64,000 nucleotides of DNA from contig NZ_CADFDB010000003.1 of assembly GCF_902832845.1 (NCBI RefSeq), positions 62,001-126,000 on the forward strand, given 5' to 3'. The notes under the pieces were generated by a model. It searched no databases and was not told the origin of the DNA. It was given only the letters and a program-made list of their open reading frames with translations. The first letter of the stretch is position 1; each line of letters starts with the position of its first letter. The translations under genes and the position numbers were made by a program. This DNA is from Burkholderia metallica. GTDB lineage: Bacteria > Pseudomonadota > Gammaproteobacteria > Burkholderiales > Burkholderiaceae. Shown here piece after piece: positions 26,801 to 39,032 of this stretch.

Positions 26801-27313
26801 TCAGTGCTTCACCCGCGACACGTACAGCGATTTCATCGCGCCGGGCATCCGTGCGATCGGCGCGTGTTCGCCGGTGTTGCCGAAACCCGCGCGCTCGTAG
26901 AAGCGAATCGCGTTGCGGTTCGCATCGGCGATCCATGCGTAGACGTCGCTCGCGCCGCGCTCGGCGAGCCATGCGGTGGCCGTCTCCAGCAGCAGCACGC
27001 CGCCGCGCAGATGACGCACCGCGTGCGCGACCCACAGCTCGCTGACGAACGCACGCCGATCGGGCGTGTTGTCGAAATAGGCGCCGATCATGCCGGCCGG
27101 ATGGCCCTCGGTGTACAGCAGGAAAGTCGTCGATTCGTCGGACACGGCGCGCTGCGCGGCAATCGCCGACGCTGCGTCCGTTTCGACGTTCAGCAATTCG
27201 GCCTCCGGCGCTTCGCCGGGCGCATAGGGCTCACGCAACGATGCGGCGCGGAGTTCGCGATACACGCCGCCCTGGTCGGCAACGATACGACGAACGGTCA
27301 AGGTCGAACTCAT
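26801..27313 (-). CDS. GNAT-family N-acetyltransferase
   Basis: 170 residues. One GNAT fold: N-terminal LTVRRIVADQGGVYRELRAASLREP, core strand GMIGAYFDN, acetyl-CoA loop VAHAVRHLRGGVLLLETATAWLAERG (the V-x-x-x-x-R-x-x-G pattern), and C-terminal NRNAIRFYERAGFGNTGE. The acceptor cannot be predicted. A G-rich stretch lies 11-15 nt before the ATG at 27313; the frame is open upstream but lacks coding character. Stands alone upstream of minC with a 166-nt gap. Confidence 0.85.
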   Translation of the reverse strand: MSSTLTVRRIVADQGGVYRELRAASLREPYAPGEAPEAELLNVETDAASAIAAQRAVSDESTTFLLYTEGHPAGMIGAYFDNTPDRRAFVSELWVAHAVRHLRGGVLLLETATAWLAERGASDVYAWIADANRNAIRFYERAGFGNTGEHAPIARMPGAMKSLYVSRVKH

Positions 27314-27970
27314 GCAGGCACAGCCCCCTTCGGACAGCAAGCTACTAGCTTCAACCGAAAGCGGGGCATGAGTCAAATCGTTATTTTCAAATGGCGGCGC
27401 GAATCGAAAGGCGGCAGCGGGCGTGCGGCCGGTCGGTGTGCAGGTGCAGCATCGCCCACGCGATGCAGGCAAGCGGACGACCGCCCAAACGGCTTCGTTC
27501 GACGCATCGCGCCGATCGCCTTGCGACATCAGGCAGTCGCCGGTTCGACGCTGCGCCATTCAACACAGAAGGCGTAATGCTCCGTAATATTGGTAACCCG
27601 AACGCAAGCGGGATGGGTACCCGTCACATCTCCCATATTGCGTCGCAACATTTGTTGCGGCCCCGTGGCGCCGAAGCCCGTACCCGTCACGACGCGATAT
27701 TCGTCTGACCAACCCGTCGTTCACGAGAGCCGATTCGACGTTACGCGCATGTTTCAATCAGCGTGCGTGAGCCCTTCCCTGATTGCGCGGAACGCCCCCT
27801 TCCGTTTGGAGCCGCGCGCCTAGCGCCGGAGTTTGGCAAGCGCGCGCGTGGATCGTATAACGGCAGAACCGGGTGACGATCCGGCGCAACCGCACGTGCG
27901 TCGCGGACCAACGAGAATTCGAACAACCGTACAGGCGGCCGCCTTCGGGCCGGCCGGCAGGAGGGAGACA
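27314..27970. other. Long intergenic region between GNAT gene and alkB
   Basis: 657 nt between divergent genes. No convincing coding frame or RNA gene. It holds a perfect 16-nt palindrome at 27644-27659 and a nearby TTGCGTCGCAA (27638-27648), candidate operators for alkB control. The section 27570-27770 is richer in A/T than its surroundings, as expected for a promoter. Confidence 0.4.
27644..27659. promoter_or_regulatory. Palindrome CGCAACA-TT-TGTTGCG upstream of alkB
   Basis: Two perfect 7-nt arms around a 2-nt centre, overlapped on the left by TTGCG-T-CGCAA (27638-27648). The size and symmetry fit a dimeric repressor or activator site. The protein that binds is unknown. It lies 312 nt before the alkB start. 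Confidence 0.4.
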
Positions 27971-29131
27971 ATGGCAATGACCGACGGACCGGCTTCGGGC
28001 TGGTCGGATGGCAAGCGTTACCTGTGGCTGCTCGGCGCGTTGACGATCACGCTGCCGATCCTTGCCGCGCAGCTCGCGCTGTCGACGGGCCTGCACGTAT
28101 TCTGGTGGTTCGGCCCGCTGTTCGCGTTCGGCGTAATTCCGATCCTCGACACGCTGATCGGCGACGATCGCGACAATCCGCCCGAGGCCGTCGTGCCGCA
28201 TCTCGAACGGGAGCGCTATTACCGGCTGATCGTCTATCTCGCGACGTTCGTCGAATACGTCGCGTTCTTCATGTGCGTACGGATCGTCGGCACGCATGCG
28301 CTCGCGTGGTACGACTACGTGGGCTTCGCGCTGTCGCTCGGCGCCGCGACGGGCATCTCGATCAATACCGCGCACGAACTCGGGCACAAGACCAACCGCT
28401 TCGAGCGCTGGCTCGCGAAGATCACGCTCGCGCCGGTCGCCTATGGCCACTTCTACGTCGAACACAACCGCGGCCATCACGTCCGCGTCGCGACGGCCGA
28501 GGATCCGGCGAGCGCACGCTATGGCGAATCGTTCTGGGCGTTCCTGCCGCGCACCGTGACCGGCAGCATCCGCTCGGCGTGGCGGCTCGAGAAGGCCCGC
28601 CTCGAACGGCTCGGGCATTCGCCGTGGACCTGGCGCAACGAGGTGCTGCACGCGTGGGCGATGACCGTCGTCGTGTGGGGCATCGCGATCGCGATGGCCG
28701 GCAAGGTCGTGATCCCGTTCCTCGTGATCCAGGCCGTCTACGGCGCGTCGCTGCTCGAAGTGGTGAACTACGTCGAGCACTACGGGCTCGGCCGCCGCAA
28801 GCTGCCGAGCGGCCGCTACGAACGCTGCACGCCGCAGCATTCGTGGAACAGCAATCACGTCGTCACCAACCTGTTCCTGTACCAGTTGCAGCGGCACGCC
28901 GACCATCACGCGAATCCGACGCGCTCGTACCAGGCGCTGCGCCACTTCGACGATTCGCCGCAACTGCCGGCCGGCTACGCGACGATGATCCTGTTCGCGT
29001 ACGTGCCGCCGCTCTGGTATCGCGTGATGAACCCGCGCGTCGTCGCGCACTACGGAGGCGACATGGCGCAATCGAACATCAAGCCTTCGATCCGCGCCCG
29101 GGTGCTCGCGCAATATCCGGCTGCTGCGTGA
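27971..29131 (+). CDS. alkB: Alkane 1-monooxygenase (AlkB, membrane diiron hydroxylase)
   Basis: 386 residues with about six membrane helices. All four family His motifs are present: HELGHK (135-140), EHNRGHH (164-170), NYVEHYGL (about 266-273) and LQRHADHH (about 309-316), which ligate the two irons. It hydroxylates the terminal carbon of medium-chain n-alkanes with electrons from rubredoxin. GGAGG 8 nt before ATG 27971. No rubredoxin or reductase gene lies within the window, so these must come from elsewhere. Long upstream region suggests regulated expression. Confidence 0.95.
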   Translation: MAMTDGPASGWSDGKRYLWLLGALTITLPILAAQLALSTGLHVFWWFGPLFAFGVIPILDTLIGDDRDNPPEAVVPHLERERYYRLIVYLATFVEYVAFFMCVRIVGTHALAWYDYVGFALSLGAATGISINTAHELGHKTNRFERWLAKITLAPVAYGHFYVEHNRGHHVRVATAEDPASARYGESFWAFLPRTVTGSIRSAWRLEKARLERLGHSPWTWRNEVLHAWAMTVVVWGIAIAMAGKVVIPFLVIQAVYGASLLEVVNYVEHYGLGRRKLPSGRYERCTPQHSWNSNHVVTNLFLYQLQRHADHHANPTRSYQALRHFDDSPQLPAGYATMILFAYVPPLWYRVMNPRVVAHYGGDMAQSNIKPSIRARVLAQYPAAA

Positions 29132-29337
29132 TCGCGGCAGACGGGTCGCGGCAGGCGTGAGCCCGCGCGACGGCGGCGAATGTATCGATCGAACGGTCGG
29201 GAGTAGGGATACCGTATAGCGCGCCACAGAACATCGGCAGGCAGCGACGGCGAATGCGAGGGGAATCTCGTAGCTCGGCTTCACGAGCCGTTGCCGCTGC
29301 AACGGCCTGCGACACGTCGCGCCGCAGACCCAAAACG

Positions 29338-29368
29338 AAAAACCCCTTGATCCTTCCGGATCAAGGGG
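29338..29368 (-). terminator. Intrinsic terminator after tRNA-Ser (CGA)
   Basis: Minus strand: CCCCTTGATCC, 4-nt loop, GGATCAAGGGG (11-bp perfect stem), then five T. It directly follows the tRNA on the minus strand and could also stop alkB transcripts by its strong stem. Confidence 0.88.
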
Positions 29369-29378
29369 CTTCGTATTT

Positions 29379-29469
<91 letters not shown>

Positions 29470-29605
29470 TTCCTTGCTGCTTTACTGCATTTCGCGTTTG
29501 GTCGTTTCCGCGAAAGAAAAGATTATAGAACGATCTCTTCGATGCCTGCAAGCCCCTTTTTGCAAATTTTTTGCGAGGTCTGCAGGCGCCCGCAGGCACG
29601 CGAGC

Positions 29606-31436
<1,831 letters not shown>

Positions 31437-31482
31437 TGCGTTCGCGACGGCACCGGCGCGGGCCGCGCCGACCGTCGACTCG

Positions 31483-32793
31483 TCAGTCCTTCTTGCCGGC
31501 TTCGCGATCGAGTTCGCGCAGCCACGCGAGCTTGTCGGCGATCTTCGATTCGAGCCCGCGCGGCACCGGCTTGTACCAGTGCGGTTCGCGCATCCCGTCC
31601 GGCAGGTACGTCTCGCCGGCCGCATACGCATTCGGCTCGTCGTGCGCGTAACGGTAGGCGTGGCCGTAGCCGAGTTCCTTCATCAGCTTGGTCGGCGCGT
31701 TGCGCAGATGCACGGGTACCTCGCGCGACTTGTCCTGCTTCACGAACGCCATCGCCTGGTTGAACGCGTTGTAGCCCGCGTTGCTCTTCGCCGCGCACGC
31801 GAGATAGATCACCGCCTGCCCGAGTGCGAGCTCGCCTTCCGGCGAGCCGAGCCGCTCATACGTCTCGGCCGCATCGTTCGCCATCTGCAGCGCGCGCGGA
31901 TCGGCGAGGCCGATGTCTTCCCATGCCATCCGCACGATCCGCCGCGCGAGATACTTCGGATCGGCGCCCCCGTCGATCATCCGGCAGAACCAGTACAGCG
32001 CGCCGTCCGGGCTCGAGCCGCGCACCGACTTGTGCAGCGCCGAGATCTGGTCGTAGAAGTTGTCGCCGCCCTTGTCGAAGCGCCGTGCGTTCAGCGTCAT
32101 CGCGCTGCTGACAAAGTCGGCATCGATCGTCGCGACGCCGGCCGACGCGGCCGCCGTCTGCGCCTGCTCGAGCAGGTTCAGGAAACGGCGCGCATCGCCG
32201 TCCGCATAGCCGACCAGCGTATCGATCGCCTTGTCGTCGAACGCAAGGCCGTCGAGCGCGATGTCCTGCGCGCGCTTGAGCAACTGGCGCATCTCGTCGT
32301 CGTTCAGCGACTTCAGCACGTACACCTGCGCACGCGACAGCAACGCCGAGTTGACCTCGAAGCTCGGGTTCTCGGTCGTCGCGCCGATGAAGGTCACGAG
32401 CCCCGACTCGACGAACGGCAGCAACGCGTCCTGCTGCCCCTTGTTGAAGCGGTGGATCTCGTCGACGAACAGGATCGTGTGGCGGCCGGTGCGGTTCAGC
32501 GTGTCCTTCGCCTGCTCCATCGACTCGCGGATGTCCTTCACGCCGCCGAGCACCGCGGACAGCGCGATGAACTCGCAGTCGAACGCGAGTGCGGTGAGCC
32601 GTGCGAGCGTCGTCTTGCCGACACCGGGCGGCCCCCAAAGAATCATCGAATGCGGCTTGCCCGATTCGAACGCGAGCCGCAGCGGCTTGCCTTCGCCCAG
32701 CAAATGCGTCTGGCCGATCACCTCGGCGAGCGTCTTCGGCCGCAGCGCCTCGGCGAGCGGGCGGCGCGGCTCGACTTGAAACAGGTCGGACAT
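31483..32793 (-). CDS. rarA: Replication-associated recombination protein A (RarA/MgsA)
   Basis: 436 residues. AAA+ ATPase of the clamp-loader class: Walker A GPPGVGKT (54-61), Walker B ILFVDEIHRF, sensor 1 IGATTENPSFEVN, then the MgsA C-terminal domain with RARA-type phrases (YPAHLRNAP-like EVPVHLRNAPTKLMKELGYG, YLPDGM). It acts at stalled replication forks. ATG 32793 (MSDLFQVEPRRPLAE) has GAGG 7 nt upstream. In many proteobacteria rarA lies next to lolA, ftsK and serS, as here. Confidence 0.95.
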   Translation of the reverse strand: MSDLFQVEPRRPLAEALRPKTLAEVIGQTHLLGEGKPLRLAFESGKPHSMILWGPPGVGKTTLARLTALAFDCEFIALSAVLGGVKDIRESMEQAKDTLNRTGRHTILFVDEIHRFNKGQQDALLPFVESGLVTFIGATTENPSFEVNSALLSRAQVYVLKSLNDDEMRQLLKRAQDIALDGLAFDDKAIDTLVGYADGDARRFLNLLEQAQTAAASAGVATIDADFVSSAMTLNARRFDKGGDNFYDQISALHKSVRGSSPDGALYWFCRMIDGGADPKYLARRIVRMAWEDIGLADPRALQMANDAAETYERLGSPEGELALGQAVIYLACAAKSNAGYNAFNQAMAFVKQDKSREVPVHLRNAPTKLMKELGYGHAYRYAHDEPNAYAAGETYLPDGMREPHWYKPVPRGLESKIADKLAWLRELDREAGKKD

Positions 32794-32890
32794 GAACCCT
32801 CGCTCCACATCAAACGATGGCGGCCGAACCGGCCGCCGGACCCGTCATTATGACAGCCGCACGACGCCGTCGCCGCGCCTGGTGCACGTG

Positions 32891-32968
32891 CCCGGTGCCC
32901 GCGCCTGTTGCACGCGCCCGGTGCCCGCGCCTGTTGCACGCGCCCGGTGCCCGCGCCTGTTGCACGCG
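32891..32968. repeat. 26-bp tandem repeat, three perfect copies
   Basis: Unit CCCGGTGCCCGCGCCTGTTG plus CACGCG, at 32891-32916, 32917-32942 and 32943-32968, with a degraded partial copy just to the left (about 32875-32890). Located between rarA and lolA. 26 nt is not a multiple of three and no frame uses it. The perfect identity of copies marks recent expansion, so copy number may vary between strains. Confidence 0.9.
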
Positions 32969-32980
32969 CCCCGAAACAAC

Positions 32981-33008
32981 ACGGGCCTGCCGTCGCCGGC
33001 AGGCCCGT
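32981..33008 (-). terminator. Hairpin after lolA, probable terminator
   Basis: 12-bp perfect stem ACGGGCCTGCCG/CGGCAGGCCCGT with a 4-nt loop, 26 nt after the lolA stop. On the minus strand it is followed by GTTGTTTCG, a weak U tract. Confidence 0.65.
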
Positions 33009-33034
33009 TGCGGAAAAGCGGCGCGCGGCGCCGG

Positions 33035-33724
33035 TCAGCCGGTAATCACGTCGGCGCCCTTCGGCACCACGAACTTGAACGTATCGCCCTTCAGCGGCGG
33101 ATTCGTCTGGATGTTCGTAAAGGTCAGCAGCGTGACGTTGCCGAACACGTCGTGCAGCTCCATCGCGGCGAGCGTGCCATTCTTGAAGCCGATGCCGATC
33201 CGCTGGAACTGCGTGTCCTGCGCCTTCGGCAGCATCTCGAGCCACTCGATGCCGCCCTTCTCGCCGGCATCGCGCAGCGTGTAGCTCTTGTCGAGATCGT
33301 TGCTGCCGAACAGGATCGCGGCGGGGCTCGCGCCCAGCGCGCCGTTCAGCTTGCGCTCGGTGACCTGGTTCAGGTCGCGGTCGTACACGTAAAGCTTGTC
33401 GCCGTCGGCCTGCAGCACCTGCTGGTACGGCTTCTGGTACGTCCAGATGAACTTGCCCGGGCGCGCGAACACGAACGTGCCGCTCGAATTGTCGGTGGGC
33501 TTCGGCGCGGCCTGCGCAGCACTCGCGCCCTTCGCCGGCGCCTTGACGATCTGTTGCGTGAAGTCGCCCTTCGCCGAACGCACCTGCGACACGAAAGCCT
33601 TCAGCTGCTCGGTGCCGCCCGCGAACGCGTGCGTGGCCGCGAGCATCAGCGACGCGCCGGCGAGCGCCGCGCCGAGCCAGCGTCGCGTCGAACGAAGGGA
33701 CAATGCGAACGAATGTTGCTGCAT
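33035..33724 (-). CDS. lolA: Outer-membrane lipoprotein carrier protein LolA
   Basis: 229 residues. Signal peptide 1-35 (ends AFA). The mature protein starts [25 protein letters not shown] and carries [41 protein letters not shown], the strand pattern that forms the lipid-binding cavity. It ferries lipoproteins from the LolCDE transporter across the periplasm to LolB. A 20-residue Ala/Lys/Pro insertion follows QQIV. AGGAG 10 nt before ATG 33724; 46 nt after ftsK, probably one transcript with it. Confidence 0.95.
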   Translation of the reverse strand: MQQHSFALSLRSTRRWLGAALAGASLMLAATHAFAGGTEQLKAFVSQVRSAKGDFTQQIVKAPAKGASAAQAAPKPTDNSSGTFVFARPGKFIWTYQKPYQQVLQADGDKLYVYDRDLNQVTERKLNGALGASPAAILFGSNDLDKSYTLRDAGEKGGIEWLEMLPKAQDTQFQRIGIGFKNGTLAAMELHDVFGNVTLLTFTNIQTNPPLKGDTFKFVVPKGADVITG

Positions 33725-33770
33725 ATTGCGGTTTTCTCCTTGGATGGCCGGCGCTGCGGGCGCCGCGGAC

Positions 33771-36080
33771 TCATTCCGCGTCGCGCGCCGGCACAAGAAT
33801 TTCGCGGTTGCCGCTCGACGACATCGCCGATACGAGCCCCGACTGCTCCATCTGCTCGAGCAAACGCGCCGCGCGGTTGTAGCCGATCCGCAGATGGCGC
33901 TGCACGAGCGAGATCGACGCACGGCGGTTCTTGATGACGATCTCGACCGCCTGGTCGTACAGCGGATCAGACTCGCCGCCGCCTTCGCCGGTTCCCGCGC
34001 CGGCCGAGCCCTCGTCGCCGTCGGCGGTGCCGCCTTCGAGCAGACCCTCGACGTAGTTCGGCTCGCCCTGCTCCTTGAGCTTCTCGACGACGCGATGCAC
34101 TTCGTCGTCGCCGACGAACGCGCCGTGCACGCGCACGGGCAACCCGCTACCGGGCGGCAGGTACAGCATGTCGCCCATCCCGAGCAGCGATTCGGCGCCC
34201 ATCTGGTCGAGAATCGTGCGCGAGTCGATCTTCGACGACACCTGGAACGCGATCCGCGTCGGCACGTTCGCCTTGATCAGACCCGTGATCACGTCGACCG
34301 ACGGACGCTGCGTGGCCAGGATCAGGTGGATGCCGGCCGCGCGCGCCTTCTGCGCGATCCGCGCAATCAGTTCCTCGACCTTCTTGCCGACGACCATCAT
34401 CAGGTCGGCCAGCTCGTCGATGACGACGACGATGTTCGGCAGGCGACCGAGCGGCTCCGGATCTTCCGGCGTCAGGCTGAACGGATTCGGCAGCTTTTCC
34501 TCGCGCTTCGCCGCCTCGTCGATCTTGTTGTTGTAGCCCGCCAGGTTGCGCACGCCGAGCTTGCTCATCAGCTTGTAGCGGCGCTCCATCTCCGCGACCG
34601 TCCAGTTCAGTGCATGGCCGGCCTGGCGCATGTCGGTGACGACCGGGCACAGCAGGTGCGGAATGCCCTCGTAGACGCTCATTTCGAGCATCTTCGGGTC
34701 GATCAGGATCAGGCGCACCTGCTCGGCGGTCGCCTTGTACAGCAGCGACAGGATCATCGCGTTGATCCCGACCGACTTGCCCGAGCCGGTGGTGCCGGCG
34801 ACGAGCAGGTGCGGCATCTTCGCGAGATCCGCGCACACCGGCTTGCCGCCGATGTCCTTGCCGAGACTCAGCGTCAGCGCCGACGACGCGGCCGCATAGA
34901 CTTCGGAGCCGATGATCTCGGACAGGTGCACCGTCTGGCGGCGCTGGTTCGGCAGCTCGAGCGCCATGTAGTTCTTGCCGGGAATCGTCTCGACGACGCG
35001 GATCGACACGAGCGACAGCGAGCGCGCGAGATCCTTCGCCAGATTGACGATCTGGCTGCCCTTCACGCCGGTGGCCGGCTCGATCTCGTAGCGCGTGACG
35101 ACCGGGCCCGGATACGCGGCGACGACGCTCGCCTCGACGCCGAAGTCCTTCAGCTTCTTCTCGATCAGACGCGACGTGAATTCGAGCGTATCGGCGGAAA
35201 TCGACTCCTGCGCCTTCGGCGCGGGGTCGAGCAGCGACACCGGCGGCAGCGTCGAATCGCCCGGCAGGTCGGTGAAGAGCGGCACCTGGCGCTCGCGCTC
35301 GACGCGCTCGGACTTCGCCGGCGTGACGACCGGCGGCACGATCGTCACGGGCTCGTGATCCTCGATGCGCACGCGCTCCTCCTCGACCTTGCCTTCGCGG
35401 CGTACGGCCGCGGCCTCGCCGAGCTTGCGGTCGCGCTCGGCCTCGCGGCGCAGCTTCGCGACGTTCACGGCGGACAGGATCGCGCCGCCGACGCGCTCGG
35501 CGACCGACAGCCACGAGAAGCGGAAATACAGCGACAGGCCGATCGCGAGCGCGATCAGCAGCAGCAGCGTGCCGCCGGTGAAACCGAACGCGTGCGACAT
35601 CGCTCCCGCGACGGCCTCGCCGACGACGCCGCCCGGCGCACGCGGCAGTTGCACCTTCAGCGACCACATGCGCAGCGCCTCGATGCCGTCGCACGCCAGC
35701 ACGACGAGCACGAACGCGAGGATTTCGGTGAGCCAGCCGATCGGCCGCTCGGGTTCGTCCGCGACCGCCTCGTGGCGCGTGATGCGGCGGTAATTGACGG
35801 CAATGCGCCGCGCGAGCGGCACGATCAGCCAGTAGGCCGACAGGCCGAACAGCAGCAGGATGATGTCGGCCGTCCAGGCGCCGACGCGGCCGGCCCAGTT
35901 CGAGATGTGGTCCACCTGGGCGGCGTGCGTCCAGCTCGGATCGCGCCGGCTGTAGCTCAGCAGGGCCATCACCAGAAAGGCGCAGAGCGCGACCTGGAGA
36001 ATCCAGCGGATCTCCGTGAGGAGCTTCGACATCCGGTGCGGCAACGCCTGTGCCTGGGCGGAATAAGGAGCTTTTGCCAT
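33771..36080 (-). CDS. ftsK: DNA translocase FtsK
   Basis: 769 residues. N-terminal membrane domain with about four helices (24-185), a linker rich in Arg, Glu and Val (about 200-280) far shorter than in E. coli, then the motor (about 290-690) with Walker [17 protein letters not shown] and Walker [12 protein letters not shown]. The C-terminal gamma domain (about 705-765, [36 protein letters not shown]) recognises polar DNA sequences. It pumps chromosome dimers to XerCD at the septum. Burkholderia often has more than one ftsK-like gene; this is the trxB-linked one. Confidence 0.95.
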   Translation of the reverse strand: MAKAPYSAQAQALPHRMSKLLTEIRWILQVALCAFLVMALLSYSRRDPSWTHAAQVDHISNWAGRVGAWTADIILLLFGLSAYWLIVPLARRIAVNYRRITRHEAVADEPERPIGWLTEILAFVLVVLACDGIEALRMWSLKVQLPRAPGGVVGEAVAGAMSHAFGFTGGTLLLLIALAIGLSLYFRFSWLSVAERVGGAILSAVNVAKLRREAERDRKLGEAAAVRREGKVEEERVRIEDHEPVTIVPPVVTPAKSERVERERQVPLFTDLPGDSTLPPVSLLDPAPKAQESISADTLEFTSRLIEKKLKDFGVEASVVAAYPGPVVTRYEIEPATGVKGSQIVNLAKDLARSLSLVSIRVVETIPGKNYMALELPNQRRQTVHLSEIIGSEVYAAASSALTLSLGKDIGGKPVCADLAKMPHLLVAGTTGSGKSVGINAMILSLLYKATAEQVRLILIDPKMLEMSVYEGIPHLLCPVVTDMRQAGHALNWTVAEMERRYKLMSKLGVRNLAGYNNKIDEAAKREEKLPNPFSLTPEDPEPLGRLPNIVVVIDELADLMMVVGKKVEELIARIAQKARAAGIHLILATQRPSVDVITGLIKANVPTRIAFQVSSKIDSRTILDQMGAESLLGMGDMLYLPPGSGLPVRVHGAFVGDDEVHRVVEKLKEQGEPNYVEGLLEGGTADGDEGSAGAGTGEGGGESDPLYDQAVEIVIKNRRASISLVQRHLRIGYNRAARLLEQMEQSGLVSAMSSSGNREILVPARDAE

Positions 36081-37439
<1,359 letters not shown>

Positions 37440-37506
37440 GCCGCGGGCCTTGCGGCGACGGGCGCTACAATGGCGTCCGCTGCCGCGAAGCAGGCCTGGC
37501 CGGACG

Positions 37507-37537
37507 AGCCGCTGCCGCCGCGCAGCGGCTTTTTTTT
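37507..37537 (+). terminator. Intrinsic terminator of trxB
   Basis: AGCCGCTGC, 6-nt loop, GCAGCGGCT and an eight-T tract. 67 nt after the trxB stop and 40 nt before the next start. Confidence 0.9.
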
Positions 37538-37576
37538 GCCCGCGCGCCCGAACGCGCCTGCCCTGCTTACCGAATC

Positions 37577-38356
37577 ATGGCGAAGAACCAGCCCCATCCG
37601 AGCGATCCCGCGAAGCGGCAGATCGCCGCCCGTCCCGCGAACCCCGCGCCGGCGGCCCCGCCGCCCGCGCCCGATCCGGCCGCGTTGCGCGGCCAGGGGC
37701 TCGCGGGCCTCGGCGCATTGCGCAAGTCGCTGCAAGGCGAAGCCGACCGCCGCGAACGCGCGCGCATCGAAACGGCCAAGGCCGAGCGCAAGGCGGAAGC
37801 CGACGCGAACCTGTTCCGCAACGAGATCGGCGCAATCCGGCCGCTGAACGCGCCGCCGCGTGCGTCGTCCGGCCGCATGCCGCCCGACCCGGTGCCGAAG
37901 CAGACGCAGCGCGACGAGGAAGCCGTGCTGAACGCGACGTTGTCCGACGAATTCGATCCCGAGACGCTGCTCGACAGCGACGATTCGCTGTATTACCACC
38001 GCCCCGGCATCAGCCGCGACGTCGTGCGCAAGCTGCGCAGCGGCGCGTGGATCGTGCAGGCGCAGATCGATTTGCACGGGATGCGGCGCGACGAGGCGCG
38101 CGACGCGCTCGCCGAATTCATCCGCGAGGCCGGCAAGAAGGGGCTGCGCTGCCTGCGCGTGATCCACGGCAAGGGCCTCGGCTCGATCGGCAAGGAGCCC
38201 GTGCTGAAAGGCAAGGTGCGCGCGTGGCTCGTGCAGAAGGAAGAAGTGATCGCGTTCTGCGAGGCGCGCGGCCACGACGGCGGCGCGGGCGCGGTGCTGG
38301 TGCTGCTGCAGCCGTTCGCGGCGCCGGCCGACCGGGGGCCGCGTGCCGCATCCTAG
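37577..38356 (+). CDS. Smr/MutS2-domain protein
   Basis: 259 residues. The first 150 are Ala/Pro-rich then basic-helical and disordered-looking. The Smr domain occupies about 155-245 with IDLHGMRRDEARDALAEFI and the catalytic-site phrase RVIHGKGLGSIGKEPVLK. Smr domains are endonucleases acting on DNA or RNA (in E. coli SmrB on collided ribosomes). Here the layout is like that of stand-alone SmrA/SmrB. The stop overlaps the next start by 14 nt, so translation is coupled. Confidence 0.9.
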   Translation: MAKNQPHPSDPAKRQIAARPANPAPAAPPPAPDPAALRGQGLAGLGALRKSLQGEADRRERARIETAKAERKAEADANLFRNEIGAIRPLNAPPRASSGRMPPDPVPKQTQRDEEAVLNATLSDEFDPETLLDSDDSLYYHRPGISRDVVRKLRSGAWIVQAQIDLHGMRRDEARDALAEFIREAGKKGLRCLRVIHGKGLGSIGKEPVLKGKVRAWLVQKEEVIAFCEARGHDGGAGAVLVLLQPFAAPADRGPRAAS

Positions 38357-38966
38357 GCTGACGCTCGCGATCGCCGTCCTGGAGGCGATCGCCACGCTGG
38401 CATTCGCGATTTCGGGGTTCATCGAAGCACGCAAGAACCGCCTCGACTCGGTCGGCACGTTCGTCGTCGCGCTCGCGACCGCGTTCGGCGGCGGCACGCT
38501 GCGCGACATCCTGCTCGAACGCCGGCCGTTCTACTGGGTCGTGCACGACGACTACGTGATCGCGATCTTCGTGCTCGCCCTCTTCGCGCCGTTCGTGCTG
38601 CGGATGCTGTCGCGGCTGTCGGCCGAGCGGTTGCTGCTGGTCGCCGACGCGATCGGGCTCGGGATCTTCAGCATCTCGGGCACGGCGATCGCGCTCGATG
38701 CCGAGATGCCGCGCTTCATTGCGGTGATGATGGGGGTGATCACCGGCGTGGTCGGCGGGATCGTCCGCGACGTGCTTTGCAACGACATCCCGCTGATCCT
38801 GCGCGATTCGCGGCCGTACGCGACCTGCGCGTTCGTCGGCTGCTGGTTCTATCTGCTACTCGTGTGGCTGCAGTTCGACTCGGTGTACAGCGTGCTGCTC
38901 GCGACCGGCTTCATCCTCGTCGCGCGGCTCGCGACGTTCAAGTTCGACGTGCGGTTGCCGCACTGA
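38343..38966 (+). CDS. TRIC/UPF0126 family membrane protein
   Basis: 207 residues, seven predicted membrane helices in two repeated halves. Each half contains the family glycine motif, GTFVVALATAFGGGTLRDIL (about 38-57) and MMGVITGVVGGIVRDVL (about 128-145). Prokaryotic TRIC proteins form trimeric cation channels. The start is GTG at 38343, inside the end of the Smr gene. Also known as the YadS/YicG family. Confidence 0.88.
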   Translation: MPHPRLTLAIAVLEAIATLAFAISGFIEARKNRLDSVGTFVVALATAFGGGTLRDILLERRPFYWVVHDDYVIAIFVLALFAPFVLRMLSRLSAERLLLVADAIGLGIFSISGTAIALDAEMPRFIAVMMGVITGVVGGIVRDVLCNDIPLILRDSRPYATCAFVGCWFYLLLVWLQFDSVYSVLLATGFILVARLATFKFDVRLPH

Positions 38967-38982
38967 CCGCCGCCCCCAAAGG

Positions 38983-39010
38983 AAAGGGGCCGTCCGAAGA
39001 CGACCCTTTT
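38983..39010. terminator. Bidirectional terminator hairpin
   Basis: AAAGGG...CCCTTT outer stem with an inner CGTC/GACG stem and loop CGAA, between the converging TRIC gene (stop 38966) and the ABC ATPase gene (stop 39033). Confidence 0.7.
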
Positions 39011-39032
39011 ACGCTTCATTCGGCACGCGGCA

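Noticed and set aside
32891-32968. CRISPR array
   Set aside because: The three 26-bp units are directly adjacent with no spacers and no cas genes are present.
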